Source: Bog-473 sp963809825 (lineage in GTDB: Bacteria; Actinomycetota; Acidimicrobiia; Acidimicrobiales; RAAP-2). Taken from it: a stretch of DNA of 64,000 nt. Each line of letters opens with the position of its first letter. Positions within the stretch are counted from its first letter, which is position 1. The stretch is from NCBI GenBank assembly GCA_963809825.1, contig CAWELJ010000009.1:62001-126000 (forward strand), written 5' to 3'. Below, one piece after another: positions 52,899-60,401 of this stretch. Both the position numbers and the translations under genes were made by a program. The notes under the pieces were generated by a model. The model was not told where the DNA came from and did no database searches. It saw only the letters and a list, made by a program, of their open reading frames with translations.

Positions 52899-52960
52899 GA
52901 CCGCTGCCGAAGCGCATCTATGAATCGGTTCTTCAGAACGTCCGAGTAGGCAGACCCCCC

Positions 52961-52987
52961 TGTCCCATTGCACCGGGTCGAGGTGCA
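52961..52987 (+). repeat. Island repeat (copy K) with internal 6-bp hairpin
   Basis: TGTCCCATTGCACCGGGTC opens it; TGCACC (52969-52974) pairs with GGTGCA (52982-52987). It ends on the A of the next gene's possible ATG. Confidence 0.5.
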
Positions 52988-53730
52988 TGTGGCCAATCTT
53001 TGAGGCAGTCGACTACGAGCGCGAAACTGCGGACGTGAACGACGATGACCTGCTCGCCGAGCAGCGTTCGTACTATCGGGCGCGAGCGCCCGAGTATGAC
53101 GAATGGTGGCAGCGACGGGGTCGGTATGACCGGGGCGAGGAACAGCTGCTCGAATGGCAGCGCCAGGTAGCGGTCGTGGACGACGCCCTAACCGCCTTTG
53201 GCGCTAAGGGCTCGGTATTGGAACTGGCGGGGGGAACTGGTTGGTGGACTCAGCGTCTCGCACGGACAGCCGACCGTCTCACCGTTGTGGACAGTTCGCC
53301 TGAAGTTCTCGCACTCAACCAGGAACGGGTGGGACGCTCCGATGTCAACTATGTCGTCAAGGATCTCTTCGATTGGCAAGCAGACTCCGAATATGACGCT
53401 GTGTTCTTCTCCTTCTGGCTTTCGCACGTACCAAGGGCCCGATTTGGCGAGTTCTGGTCCCTCGTTCACTCATGCCTCACTCCCTCGGGCCGGGTGTTCC
53501 TCATCGACAATCGAAACGACCCAGTGCCAGACACGACGACGAAGGATCCATTCGTCGTCCGATACGACACTGACCTTCACCTTCGTCGCCTTCGCGACGG
53601 ATCGCGGTACCGGGTCGTCAGTGTGATGTACGAGCCAGGTGAACTGCGGTCACTCATCGAGGCAGAGGGCTGGACGACTGAGATCCGAGCGACGCGATGG
53701 TTCATTTTCGGCTCAGCCGGGCGCCCCTGA
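52987..53730 (+). CDS. Class I SAM-dependent methyltransferase
   Basis: A 247-residue protein. YYRARAPEYDEWWQRRGRYD precedes motif I VLELAGGTGWWTQRLARTAD, LTVVDSSPEVLALNQERVGR (motif II) and AVFFSFWLSHVPRARFGEFW (motif IV). The ATG at 52987 has no clear ribosome site; the GTG at 53035 (VNDDDLLAEQR) is an equally good start. Substrate unknown. Confidence 0.88.
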   Translation: MWPIFEAVDYERETADVNDDDLLAEQRSYYRARAPEYDEWWQRRGRYDRGEEQLLEWQRQVAVVDDALTAFGAKGSVLELAGGTGWWTQRLARTADRLTVVDSSPEVLALNQERVGRSDVNYVVKDLFDWQADSEYDAVFFSFWLSHVPRARFGEFWSLVHSCLTPSGRVFLIDNRNDPVPDTTTKDPFVVRYDTDLHLRRLRDGSRYRVVSVMYEPGELRSLIEAEGWTTEIRATRWFIFGSAGRP

Positions 53731-53736
53731 ATCGAA

Positions 53737-53759
53737 CTGCCCCTCACGCCGGCGATGCA
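53737..53759 (+). repeat. Possible island repeat (copy L)
   Basis: CTGCCCCTCACGCCGGCGAT then GCA; TGC/GCA arms only. It follows the methyltransferase stop. Confidence 0.4.
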
Positions 53760-53783
53760 ACCCTTCTGGGTAGCCTCTGAAAG

Positions 53784-54086
53784 GTGATCGCCGGCGCCAC
53801 CCTTCGCATCGACAGGAAGCCGGGATGGCCGGAGGCGCCCTGTATCAGCGACACCAGGGGTGTTCCCGTACGGCCGGTAGGCGGGACACGTCGGCACGAG
53901 TGGGATACCCCAGGCTCAACGCTGCCCCAGTTCGGACCAGCGGCCGGCACAGTGGTCGTCGTGGGGGTTGGATCATCGGCCGGGGTGGTGCTACCGACAC
54001 AATTTGGAGGCGCTCCTTCAAATTGCGTGCTCATCGTGGACGGGAACTCAGGTGTTGTGCTTGCACCACCGAGCCCTCCCTGCTGA
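53784..54086 (+). CDS. Doubtful 100-residue frame
   Basis: GTG 53784 opens MIAGATLRIDRKPGWPEAP; the C-terminal half (GTVVVVGVGSSAGVVLPTQF, CVLIVDGNSGVVLA) looks like protein, perhaps the end of a secreted beta-rich domain. The opposite strand also has a Thr/Pro-rich frame (DPTPTTTTVPAAGP). I cannot decide whether either is real. Confidence 0.25.
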   Translation: MIAGATLRIDRKPGWPEAPCISDTRGVPVRPVGGTRRHEWDTPGSTLPQFGPAAGTVVVVGVGSSAGVVLPTQFGGAPSNCVLIVDGNSGVVLAPPSPPC

Positions 54087-54213
54087 GTTGAGGCTGCCCA
54101 TCGCCTCCTAACCCGATTGTTGAGTGTGTGCCCCCGTACACCCGCTGAGGGATGGACCACCCGTTCCGGCCTAGGCTCCTCCCGCATGGCGTGTCGAGCG
54201 AGAGGAATCGGTC

Positions 54214-54768
54214 ATGAATGATGAATGGGGACCACTGGGAGCGCTTGCTGGGGAGTGGGAGAGCGACAAGGGTGGCCTCGACACCGCGTTCTCGCATTCC
54301 GAGGGAAAGGTGTTAGGCAGCCCCTACTTGGAGAAGTGCACGATGAAGCCGTTCGGCCCGGTCGACAACGGTGACCAGCATCTCTACGGCCTTGACTACA
54401 AGAGCGCAATGTGGCGAGGCGACGAGGAGAACCCCTTCCACACAGAGGTCGGCTACTGGCTGTGGGACCCGGCCACCGGCGAGGTCATGAAGGGTTTCGT
54501 CGTCCCCCGCGGCATTACCGCTCTGGCCGGAGGAACCGCTGCCGCCGACGCCGCCGAGTTCACCCTGAGAGCAGTGCTCGGAGGGGCCCAGTACAACATC
54601 GGTGAGAACAAGTACCTAGCCAAGAACGCCAGCACCCTGAGCTACGAGGTGACTGTCACCGTGGGCAAGGACACCTGGTCCTACGACGAGGTCACCATGC
54701 TCCGGATGAATGAGTTCGACGAGCCGTTCGCCCACACCGACCACAACACCCTGCGCCGGGTGGTCTGA
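54214..54768 (+). CDS. Nitrobindin-like heme-binding beta-barrel protein
   Basis: A 184-residue protein: LGALAGEWESDKGGLDTAFS carries the G-x-W-x-x-x-x-G opening of the THAP4/nitrobindin (FABP-like) family, followed by EVGYWLWDPATGEVMKGFVV and the long TWSYDEVTMLRM strand. Members bind heme b and nitric oxide. An expected C-terminal His is not obvious (HTDHNTLRRV may supply it). Confidence 0.72.
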   Translation: MNDEWGPLGALAGEWESDKGGLDTAFSHSEGKVLGSPYLEKCTMKPFGPVDNGDQHLYGLDYKSAMWRGDEENPFHTEVGYWLWDPATGEVMKGFVVPRGITALAGGTAAADAAEFTLRAVLGGAQYNIGENKYLAKNASTLSYEVTVTVGKDTWSYDEVTMLRMNEFDEPFAHTDHNTLRRVV

Positions 54769-54845
54769 GCCCGGACCGATCGGGAGCCTCGGCGCAGGGG
54801 GCCTGCCTCCAGCGTCCGGCTGTCACGCACGTCGGTACTCCAAGG

Positions 54846-54869
54846 GTGCCCCGCTCGCCGGGACGGGCT
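54846..54869 (+). repeat. Island palindromic repeat (copy M)
   Basis: GGTGCCCCGCTCGCCGGGAC then GGGC; GCCC pairs with GGGC across CGCTCGCCGGGAC. Confidence 0.55.
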
Positions 54870-54881
54870 GACGGTCCCGTC

Positions 54882-55424
54882 TCAAGCCATGGTCGACATC
54901 CGGGAGAAGATCTCGGCAGCGCATGACTCTGGAGAGGCATGGCTGGTGTCGACGGTCATGTCGTATTCGACGCCGTCGTGAACAACGGCTGTCTGGGATT
55001 CGGCCATTCCTGGAACCCGATCTGGCCGCAAGGCCTCCCTTGCTCCTGCGACTTCAGGGTCGCATTTCACACCGACCCATAGCACCCCAAGGCCGCCGAG
55101 GGCCGCCCGCAACCGTTCCTGACTCTTTCCGCCGCCAAGGAATACTTCGTCAACAATGACTCCGGGCCCGTTGGCAGCAATCGCGGCAATGCCGAGATAC
55201 CAGGACGCTTCCAGGTCCTGCCATCCGGGCCCGACGTCGACCTGCCCGGTTTCCCCTATGTGAAGGAGAGATCCATCTTCGAGCCCCTCGTCTGGTATCG
55301 CTCTGATCAGGTCATCGATTCCAAGCAACAACCAAGGGGTCGTCAGGATCGCTTGAAGGCTCCGCGCGATTGTTGATTTGCCTGCTGAAGATACGCCATT
55401 CAAGACGACGACTTGGGTCCGCAC
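54882..55424 (-). CDS. Chloramphenicol phosphotransferase-like P-loop kinase
   Basis: A 180-residue CPT-type kinase. QVVVLNGVSSAGKSTIARSL is the Walker A P-loop; LLLGIDDLIRAIPDEG the catalytic Asp region; ANGPGVIVDEVFLGGGKSQE Walker B. Family members phosphorylate chloramphenicol or other small alcohols; resistance is not shown. GTG 55424 is the start; repeat copy N lies 16 bases upstream. Confidence 0.82.
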   Translation of the reverse strand: MRTQVVVLNGVSSAGKSTIARSLQAILTTPWLLLGIDDLIRAIPDEGLEDGSLLHIGETGQVDVGPGWQDLEASWYLGIAAIAANGPGVIVDEVFLGGGKSQERLRAALGGLGVLWVGVKCDPEVAGAREALRPDRVPGMAESQTAVVHDGVEYDMTVDTSHASPESCAAEIFSRMSTMA

Positions 55425-55439
55425 GAAGGCAAGATAACA

Positions 55440-55465
55440 CTGCCCCAGTTCGCCGGATGGGTGCA
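55440..55465 (+). repeat. Island palindromic repeat (copy N)
   Basis: TGCCCCA (55441) and TGGGTGCA (55458) pair except one position; the loop reads GTTCGCCGGA. Confidence 0.7.
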
Positions 55466-55813
55466 CCGAGTGCCGCGTTTCACGCAAAGGCGCGACGCGC
55501 TCGATGGAGGAGTGACCGGCGGCACCTGTGAACGGGGTCTAGCGTCTCGCTGGCTCTCCGCCTTTGTTGACCCTGACTGATACTCGTGACGAATGATGGA
55601 CCGGTGTCGAATTCCGACCGCTCGGCCAAGTCGCCCCAAGGAACCATTCTCGAATGGTGGAGCCCACTTGTTCGGATCAGTGTGCCCCCGTTCGCCGGCC
55701 CGGTGCGCATCCGCCGAGAATGTCGACGTGGCGGCCGTCGGGACCACCGGTCGCCTCTGCCCTCCCTCTCCGGGCCGATAATGGGTACTGGTATCACGCT
55801 GGAGGGAGGCGCC
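55466..55813. other. Gene-free stretch upstream of a VOC gene
   Basis: No supported gene. A repeat copy lies at 55681-55710 (TGTGCCCCCGTTCGCCGGCC ... GGTGCGCA). A promoter for the VOC gene presumably lies to its right. GGAGGGAGG at 55801 is the ribosome site. Confidence 0.5.
55681..55710 (+). repeat. Possible island repeat (copy O)
   Basis: TGTGCCCCCGTTCGCCGGCC then CGGTGCGCA; TGCC/GGTGCG arms imperfect. Confidence 0.45.
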
Positions 55814-56182
55814 ATGGCAGTTCAGCTCAATCACACCATCGTCCCAGTTGAGGATTCGGAGGCAGCGGCCAATTTCCTTGCTGAGATTCTCGGCCTCGAT
55901 CCCCCGAAACCCTTCGGGCCGTTCCTGTGCCTGGAGACCGCCAATGGCGTCAGTCTCGACTACGACGACCGAGGGACTCCAGAACACCATCACTACGCGT
56001 TCCTCGTAACCGAGGAGGAGTTTGACGCCATCTTCACCCGGGTCACCGAACGTGGAATTACCTTTTGGGCTGACCCTGGGCACCAACAGGAGAACCGCAT
56101 CAACGACCACGGCCGCGGCTTCTATTTCGAGGATCCCTCCGGTCACAATATGGAGGTACTCACGCGGCCCTACGGCAGTTGA
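55814..56182 (+). CDS. VOC-family (glyoxalase-like) protein
   Basis: A 122-residue protein: MAVQLNHTIVPVEDSEAAAN, FLAEILGLDPPKPFGPFLCL, VSLDYDDRGTPEHHHYAFLV, FYFEDPSGHNMEVLTRPYG. His and Glu ligands in the usual strands indicate a metal site. ATG 55814 has a strong GGAGG site. Substrate unknown. Confidence 0.87.
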   Translation: MAVQLNHTIVPVEDSEAAANFLAEILGLDPPKPFGPFLCLETANGVSLDYDDRGTPEHHHYAFLVTEEEFDAIFTRVTERGITFWADPGHQQENRINDHGRGFYFEDPSGHNMEVLTRPYGS

Positions 56183-56201
56183 CCACGCGCGGCCAGAACT
56201 A

Positions 56202-56227
56202 ACCCAGTGCGCCGGGACGGTGGGCCA
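56202..56227 (+). repeat. Island palindromic repeat (copy P)
   Basis: ACCCAGTGCGCCGGGACGG then TGGGCCA; inner 19 bases equal copy B exactly. It follows the VOC gene by 20 bases. Confidence 0.7.
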
Positions 56228-56317
56228 TCGCACCGCATGGAGCGACACACAACCTGACGCCGGAAGGACACTTCCACATCCGCCCGCCGCTTCTGGCGAA
56301 TCTTCCAGGTTCTACGG

Positions 56318-56677
56318 TCAGGACCTTGAACCAGGGCCAAGGTTCAGTAGATCGATGAAGGAGCGCTCGGCCTTGGAGAGGCCCGTGAACTCCATTCCAA
56401 CTCGCACCACTCCATCCGGACCTGGCTTTGCGTTTCGCACCTGGCCAGTGAGGGTTACATCGATTGAAGCACCCACCGGAAGCCGCACGGAGACACGACA
56501 CCCCACGAGATCGGATGGGTAACGAAGATCCATGCCGAGACCGAAATCCGAGAAGTCGAACACGCCGCAATCCCGCCACAGGTCGGACGGTTCGCCCTCG
56601 ACGTGGCAAGAGCCCAACCAGACGACGGATTGGCGTTGTGCCCGTCGGCGATTCAGGTCTGGCTCGGGGTCGCTCAT
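56318..56677 (-). CDS. PilZ-domain protein
   Basis: A 119-residue single PilZ domain, a cyclic di-GMP receptor. RRRAQRQSVVWLGSCHVEGE holds the R-x3-R motif and CGVFDFSDFGLGMDLRYPSD the D-x-S-x2-G motif; RVGMEFTGLSKAERSFIDLL closes the barrel. It has no fused output domain, so it probably acts through a partner. No cyclase or GGDEF gene is near. Confidence 0.88.
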   Translation of the reverse strand: MSDPEPDLNRRRAQRQSVVWLGSCHVEGEPSDLWRDCGVFDFSDFGLGMDLRYPSDLVGCRVSVRLPVGASIDVTLTGQVRNAKPGPDGVVRVGMEFTGLSKAERSFIDLLNLGPGSRS

Positions 56678-56700
56678 TGGCCAAATCTACTACTGGGCCT

Positions 56701-56728
56701 CGTGCCCCAGTATTGCCGGAAGGGGCGT
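56701..56728 (+). repeat. Island palindromic repeat (copy Q, rightmost)
   Basis: GTGCCCCAGTATTGCCGGAA then GGGGCG; GCCCC pairs with GGGGC. It is the last clear copy before the conserved region. Confidence 0.6.
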
Positions 56729-56841
56729 TTTCGCGTGACGTCGGGCAGTACCGGGTGGTCAGCTCATGGCAAGCGGGCCCGAAAGAATGGCCGAGCCCGG
56801 CGATCTTCTAGACTGACGACGGCTGGAGAACGGGGTGACGG

Positions 56842-57255
56842 TTGGAGTTCGCTGAGCGCGAAATGCAAGTTCGGATGTTCGTAGACGAGGTCTGGAATGG
56901 CCGAAACTACGGGGCGGCCGCCGATCTCTACAGCGACAAGTACGTCAATCCGTTCGGGTCAGGGCCCTCGGGCAGAGTCGAGCCGATCCGCCGCTACCAC
57001 GACTCCTTTCCTGATCTCCACCTGGACGTCGAGGAGGTGATCGTGGCCGGCGACACGGTCGTCTTGAGGGTCACATTCCGCGGCACCGACACGGGAGGAT
57101 ACGTGGGCAGGGCCCCGACGGGACGGGCCGTGGAGGAATGGGCGGTCACCATCATGTATTTCGAGGGCGACAAGGTCGTCAGGGAATGGATCGGAGCCGA
57201 CAAGCTCGGCCTGTTCATTCAGCTGGGGGTCTTGGACGACCCCTGGCCCAACTAG
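56842..57255 (+). CDS. SnoaL-like ester cyclase-family protein
   Basis: A 137-residue cone-shaped SnoaL-fold protein: FVDEVWNGRNYGAAADLYSD, YHDSFPDLHLDVEEVIVAGD, LRVTFRGTDTGGYVGRAPTG and WAVTIMYFEGDKVVREWIGA. The start may be TTG 56842 or ATG 56863 (MQVRMFVDEVW). Members include polyketide cyclases and many proteins of unknown substrate. Confidence 0.85.
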   Translation: MEFAEREMQVRMFVDEVWNGRNYGAAADLYSDKYVNPFGSGPSGRVEPIRRYHDSFPDLHLDVEEVIVAGDTVVLRVTFRGTDTGGYVGRAPTGRAVEEWAVTIMYFEGDKVVREWIGADKLGLFIQLGVLDDPWPN

Positions 57256-57261
57256 GAATCG

Positions 57262-57278
57262 CCCGCGCCTTACGCGGG
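57262..57278 (+). terminator. Hairpin CCCGCG-CCTTA-CGCGGG after the SnoaL gene
   Basis: A perfect 6-bp stem with 5-base loop seven bases after the stop; followed by a G-rich run rather than T, so only a probable terminator. Confidence 0.45.
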
Positions 57279-57305
57279 AGGGGGCTGACGCCCCGACTCA
57301 ACGCG

Positions 57306-58031
57306 ATGTCGGCAACTACCCTGACCGCGGTGATGGGACCCGGACGATTGTTGGCGGCCGGTCGGGACGCCGACATCTACGAGTACGGCTCCGGACTCGT
57401 GCTTCGGCGCTCCCGGGAGGGGCGTTCGCTTGCTCGCGAAGCTCAGGTCATGCAGTACCTCCGTACCGAGGGCTTCCCCGTGCCTGCGGTGGAAGAGGTG
57501 AGTGACGACGGCCTCAGCATGGTCATCGAACGCATCGAGGGTCCCGACATGGTGGCCCTGATGAGCAGACGCCCATGGGCGATCCCACGTCTGGGACGCG
57601 TGCTGGCCGAGCTGCATCTTCGGCTTCACGAGCTGGCGGCTCCGGACTGGTTGCACGGTGCCCCGGTCGGCCGTGGAGATCGTCTCCTGCACCTCGACCT
57701 CCACCCAATGAACGTGATGATGAGCTCGCGAGGACCGGTCGTCATCGACTGGACGGGTGCGTGCCGTGGTGATCCCGCCGACGACGTGGCGCTGGCGTGG
57801 GTCCTCATGGCGGCGGGCGAAGTGCCGACCGGTCGGCTCATGGGCATGATCCTCGGTCGCGCCCGCGCTGCCCTGGTCAAGAGCTTCGTCGACTCCTTCG
57901 ACCACGACGTGATCAAGCAGAGACTTCGTGACGTGGTGGCATGGAAGGTGTTGGATCCGCACATGTCCGACGCCGAGCAAGCCCGGATGTGGCAAGTGGT
58001 GGAGGAGGCCGGCGGCGGCGCACCGTCGTAG
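57306..58031 (+). CDS. APH/choline-kinase-like phosphotransferase
   Basis: A 241-residue small-molecule kinase. ADIYEYGSGLVLRRSREGRS has the ATP-binding N-lobe, LLHLDLHPMNVMMSSRGPVV the Brenner catalytic motif and VIDWTGACRGDPADDVALAW the metal Asp and following helix. Substrate unknown. ATG 57306 is chosen since upstream residues lack homology. It is unrelated in detail to the remnant at 17.8-18.3 kb. Confidence 0.85.
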   Translation: MSATTLTAVMGPGRLLAAGRDADIYEYGSGLVLRRSREGRSLAREAQVMQYLRTEGFPVPAVEEVSDDGLSMVIERIEGPDMVALMSRRPWAIPRLGRVLAELHLRLHELAAPDWLHGAPVGRGDRLLHLDLHPMNVMMSSRGPVVIDWTGACRGDPADDVALAWVLMAAGEVPTGRLMGMILGRARAALVKSFVDSFDHDVIKQRLRDVVAWKVLDPHMSDAEQARMWQVVEEAGGGAPS

Positions 58032-58081
58032 GACCTCGGAACCATGACGCCGCGGTGCGACGACGCCTGTATCCTCGGGAC

Positions 58082-58447
58082 GTGGTCAAGCTCGTGTTCT
58101 GCCTTCACCGGCGGTCCGACGTCGACGAGGCCGCCTTTCACCAGTACTGGCGAGAGGTGCACGGGCCGTTGGCGGCTTCCTACGCTCCGGTGCTCGGGAT
58201 CCGCAAGTACGTGCAGCTGCACACGACGGATGGTCCGGTGTCCGACGCCATCGCCGCCGATCGTGGTGCACCTGAGCACTTCGACGGCGTCGCAGAGTTG
58301 TGGTTCGACAGCCTCGATGCGATCGTCGCCGCCACGCTCACCCCCGAGGGTGCCGCCGCGGCGCGGGCACTGCACGCCGACGAGGCGACCTTCATCGACC
58401 ACTCCCGTTCGCCCATCTTCTTGACCGAAGAGCACCCCATCCTCTGA
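58082..58447 (+). CDS. EthD-domain protein
   Basis: A 121-residue dimeric alpha/beta-barrel protein: VKLVFCLHRRSDVDEAAFHQ, YWREVHGPLAASYAPVLGIR, YVQLHTTDGPVSDAIAADRG and EATFIDHSRSPIFLTEEH. These are EthD signatures (H-G-P-L-A). EthD helps ETBE degradation in its namesake cluster; elsewhere its role is unclear. GTG 58082. Confidence 0.87.
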   Translation: MVKLVFCLHRRSDVDEAAFHQYWREVHGPLAASYAPVLGIRKYVQLHTTDGPVSDAIAADRGAPEHFDGVAELWFDSLDAIVAATLTPEGAAAARALHADEATFIDHSRSPIFLTEEHPIL

Positions 58448-58457
58448 GCACCTGCCC

Positions 58458-59075
58458 ATGGATGACGACGTGCGCTCGGCGCTGATCCGGCAGTGGGATC
58501 TGATCGCCGAGGCCGTCCCGCGGATCGACCTGGAAGCGCCGAGCCGCGTCGCCGGGTGGCGCAACCGGGAGGTGCTGGCGCACCTCTACGCCCAGCCCTC
58601 CCTGCTGCTCCGCTTCCTCGAGTCGGAGTCCGATGCGGAGCCTGCCGTCCGGGCAGCCGAGAACCTCGCTGGAACCAGGGCCTTCGGCGAGCTGATCGAC
58701 GCTTCCGCCCGCGAGGGGGCCACCCGGGAAAAGTTCGACCTGCGCCTTCCCGTCGAGCGTGCCCGCACTGCGGTGCTGACCGCTCACCTCGGTGCCACGA
58801 TCGAGACGCTGCAGGGCTCCATCACCGTCGCGGACTATCTCGTCACGCGCTGCGTCGAGGCGGTGGTGCACGGGAGCGACCTCGTGGACCCGGTCGCGCC
58901 CGACCCGGTGGCGCAGGCCATCACGGCGACGGCGCTGTTCGAGCTGCTCGCGGCCGTCGCTCCCGACCTCGCCGCCGAGGCCCGGGCGCTACCGGTTGCG
59001 GCGTGGATCGACGTGGCGACGGGTCGAGCGCCGGCGTCGGGTCCGCTGGCTGCGGCCACGCCGGTCATGACGTAG
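58458..59075 (+). CDS. Maleylpyruvate isomerase N-terminal (DinB-fold) protein
   Basis: A 205-residue protein: VRSALIRQWDLIAEAVPRID, APSRVAGWRNREVLAHLYAQ (first His) and YLVTRCVEAVVHGSDLVDPV (His, Glu region). It belongs to the same mycothiol-linked fold as the 22596 gene but is a different branch. It follows EthD by 11 bases, so they are co-transcribed. Confidence 0.8.
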   Translation: MDDDVRSALIRQWDLIAEAVPRIDLEAPSRVAGWRNREVLAHLYAQPSLLLRFLESESDAEPAVRAAENLAGTRAFGELIDASAREGATREKFDLRLPVERARTAVLTAHLGATIETLQGSITVADYLVTRCVEAVVHGSDLVDPVAPDPVAQAITATALFELLAAVAPDLAAEARALPVAAWIDVATGRAPASGPLAAATPVMT

Positions 59076-59106
59076 GGGCCGGCCGCCCGGATGACCGGCG
59101 CCGCCC

Positions 59107-60147
59107 CTAGGAGTTCTGGGGCGGCAGCTCCTTGGTGGGCGGCCGGGCCGGCGTGGCGGCGGGGGGTGCCGCTCCGTTGGGGCTGGCGTCGCCCATGTTC
59201 TCGTTGCGCAACGACGACAGCAGCACCTCCGCTGCGCCCATGAGGCTCGTGGCCTCGTAGGGCACGACCACCTTGGCGTTGTCGGCCGTCGCAATGTCCT
59301 GGAGCGCTCGCAGCTGCAGCACGGCGAGCGTGTGCGGGTTGATGGCGACGGTGTCGATGGAGGTGAGCCGGGACGCCTCGCCCTGGCCGCGCAGCTCGAG
59401 CGCCTTCTTTTCGCCTTCCGCCTGTAGCTCGAGCACCTTCATCTGCGCCTCGGCGCGGAGGATGGCGGACTGCTTGGCGCCCTCGGCTTCGAGCACGGCG
59501 GCCTGCTTGCGCCCTCCGGCACTGTTGATGGCGGCCTGCTGCTCTCCCTCTGACTTCAGAATGGCCGCCCGCTTGTGCTGCTCGGCCTCCTTCTGCTCGG
59601 ACATCGCCTGCACCACGTTCATCGGCGGTGTGATGTCCAGGATCTCTATGCGGTTGAGCCGCACTCCCCATTTGGCCGTGGCATCGGCCATGTGGTCCTG
59701 CATGCGGCTGTTGATGGTCTCACGCTCGGAAAGAGCCTGGTCGAGGGACAGCTCCCCGAATACCGCGCGCAGCGCCGTGCGTGACAGCTGGTCCACCGCC
59801 AGCTGGAAGTCGTTGATCTCGAACAAGGCCGACTTCACGTCGATCACCTGGCAGAAGATCGTCGCACTCACCTGCAGCGACACGTTGTCCTTGGTGATGA
59901 CCGCCTGCTGGTCACCCGTCATCGGGAACTCGCGCACGTCGACCTTGTCCATCCGGTCGACGAAGGGCGCCAGGATGTGCAGGCCGGGCTGCTTGACGGC
60001 CTTGAACTCGCCGAGCCGCTTGACGACGCCGACGCTCCCCTGCTGGACGATCTTGATGAAGCGGGATGCGAACAACGAGATCAACCCGAGGACCGCCAAT
60101 CCGGCGACGATCAGTATCCCCAACACTTCTCCGGCCGATGCGAGCAT
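59107..60147 (-). CDS. SPFH/band-7 membrane-scaffold protein
   Basis: A 346-residue stomatin/paraslipin-like protein. One N-terminal membrane helix (LGILIVAGLAVLGLISLF) is followed by the band-7 domain (GVVKRLGEFKAVKQPGLHIL, DNVSLQVSATIFCQVIDVKS, LSLDQALSERETINSRMQDH) and a coiled coil (QHKRAAILKSEGEQQAAINS); a Pro/Ala-rich tail ends it. With the NfeD-like gene just upstream it forms the common stomatin-NfeD pair that shapes membrane microdomains. Confidence 0.92.
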   Translation of the reverse strand: MLASAGEVLGILIVAGLAVLGLISLFASRFIKIVQQGSVGVVKRLGEFKAVKQPGLHILAPFVDRMDKVDVREFPMTGDQQAVITKDNVSLQVSATIFCQVIDVKSALFEINDFQLAVDQLSRTALRAVFGELSLDQALSERETINSRMQDHMADATAKWGVRLNRIEILDITPPMNVVQAMSEQKEAEQHKRAAILKSEGEQQAAINSAGGRKQAAVLEAEGAKQSAILRAEAQMKVLELQAEGEKKALELRGQGEASRLTSIDTVAINPHTLAVLQLRALQDIATADNAKVVVPYEATSLMGAAEVLLSSLRNENMGDASPNGAAPPAATPARPPTKELPPQNS

Positions 60148-60178
60148 GGGGTACCTCTCTTCTGGTTGTGGGGTGTCG

Positions 60179-60397
60179 CTAACTGTCGGCGGCGTAGACG
60201 ACGAGCAGGCCGCGCTCGACGTCTGCGACGACGACATCAGTCCCTATGGGGATACTGGCGTCAGGGTCGAGTGGGATTGCCAGCCACTCCTCACCCCGGG
60301 CCCGGATCCGTCCGGGATTGTGTGCGCCCTCGATCGCCTTGGTCACCAAGGCCGTGTCACCGATCATTCCCTGAACACCGCTACGCACGACGACCAC
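60179..60397 (-). CDS. NfeD-like OB-fold protein, soluble short form
   Basis: A 72-residue protein: GVQGMIGDTALVTKAIEGAH, NPGRIRARGEEWLAIPLDPD, IPIGTDVVVADVERGLLVVY. This is the C-terminal OB-fold of NfeD without the membrane part. It lies 31 bases upstream of the band-7 gene in the same direction. Confidence 0.82.
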   Translation of the reverse strand: MVVVRSGVQGMIGDTALVTKAIEGAHNPGRIRARGEEWLAIPLDPDASIPIGTDVVVADVERGLLVVYAADS

Positions 60398-60401
60398 GCT
60401 A

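Noticed and set aside
54882..55424. Chloramphenicol resistance gene
   Set aside because: The protein has the CPT-type P-loop fold, but the antibiotic-specific residues cannot be checked and most such relatives are not resistance enzymes.
24537..56728. Island repeats as a CRISPR array
   Set aside because: Spacing is irregular, from hundreds to thousands of bases, with genes rather than spacers between, and no cas genes are present.
24537..56728. Island repeats as classical integron attC sites
   Set aside because: No GTTRRRY/RYYYAAC core pair is seen consistently and no tyrosine integrase occurs in the window. Function as recombination sites remains only a hypothesis.
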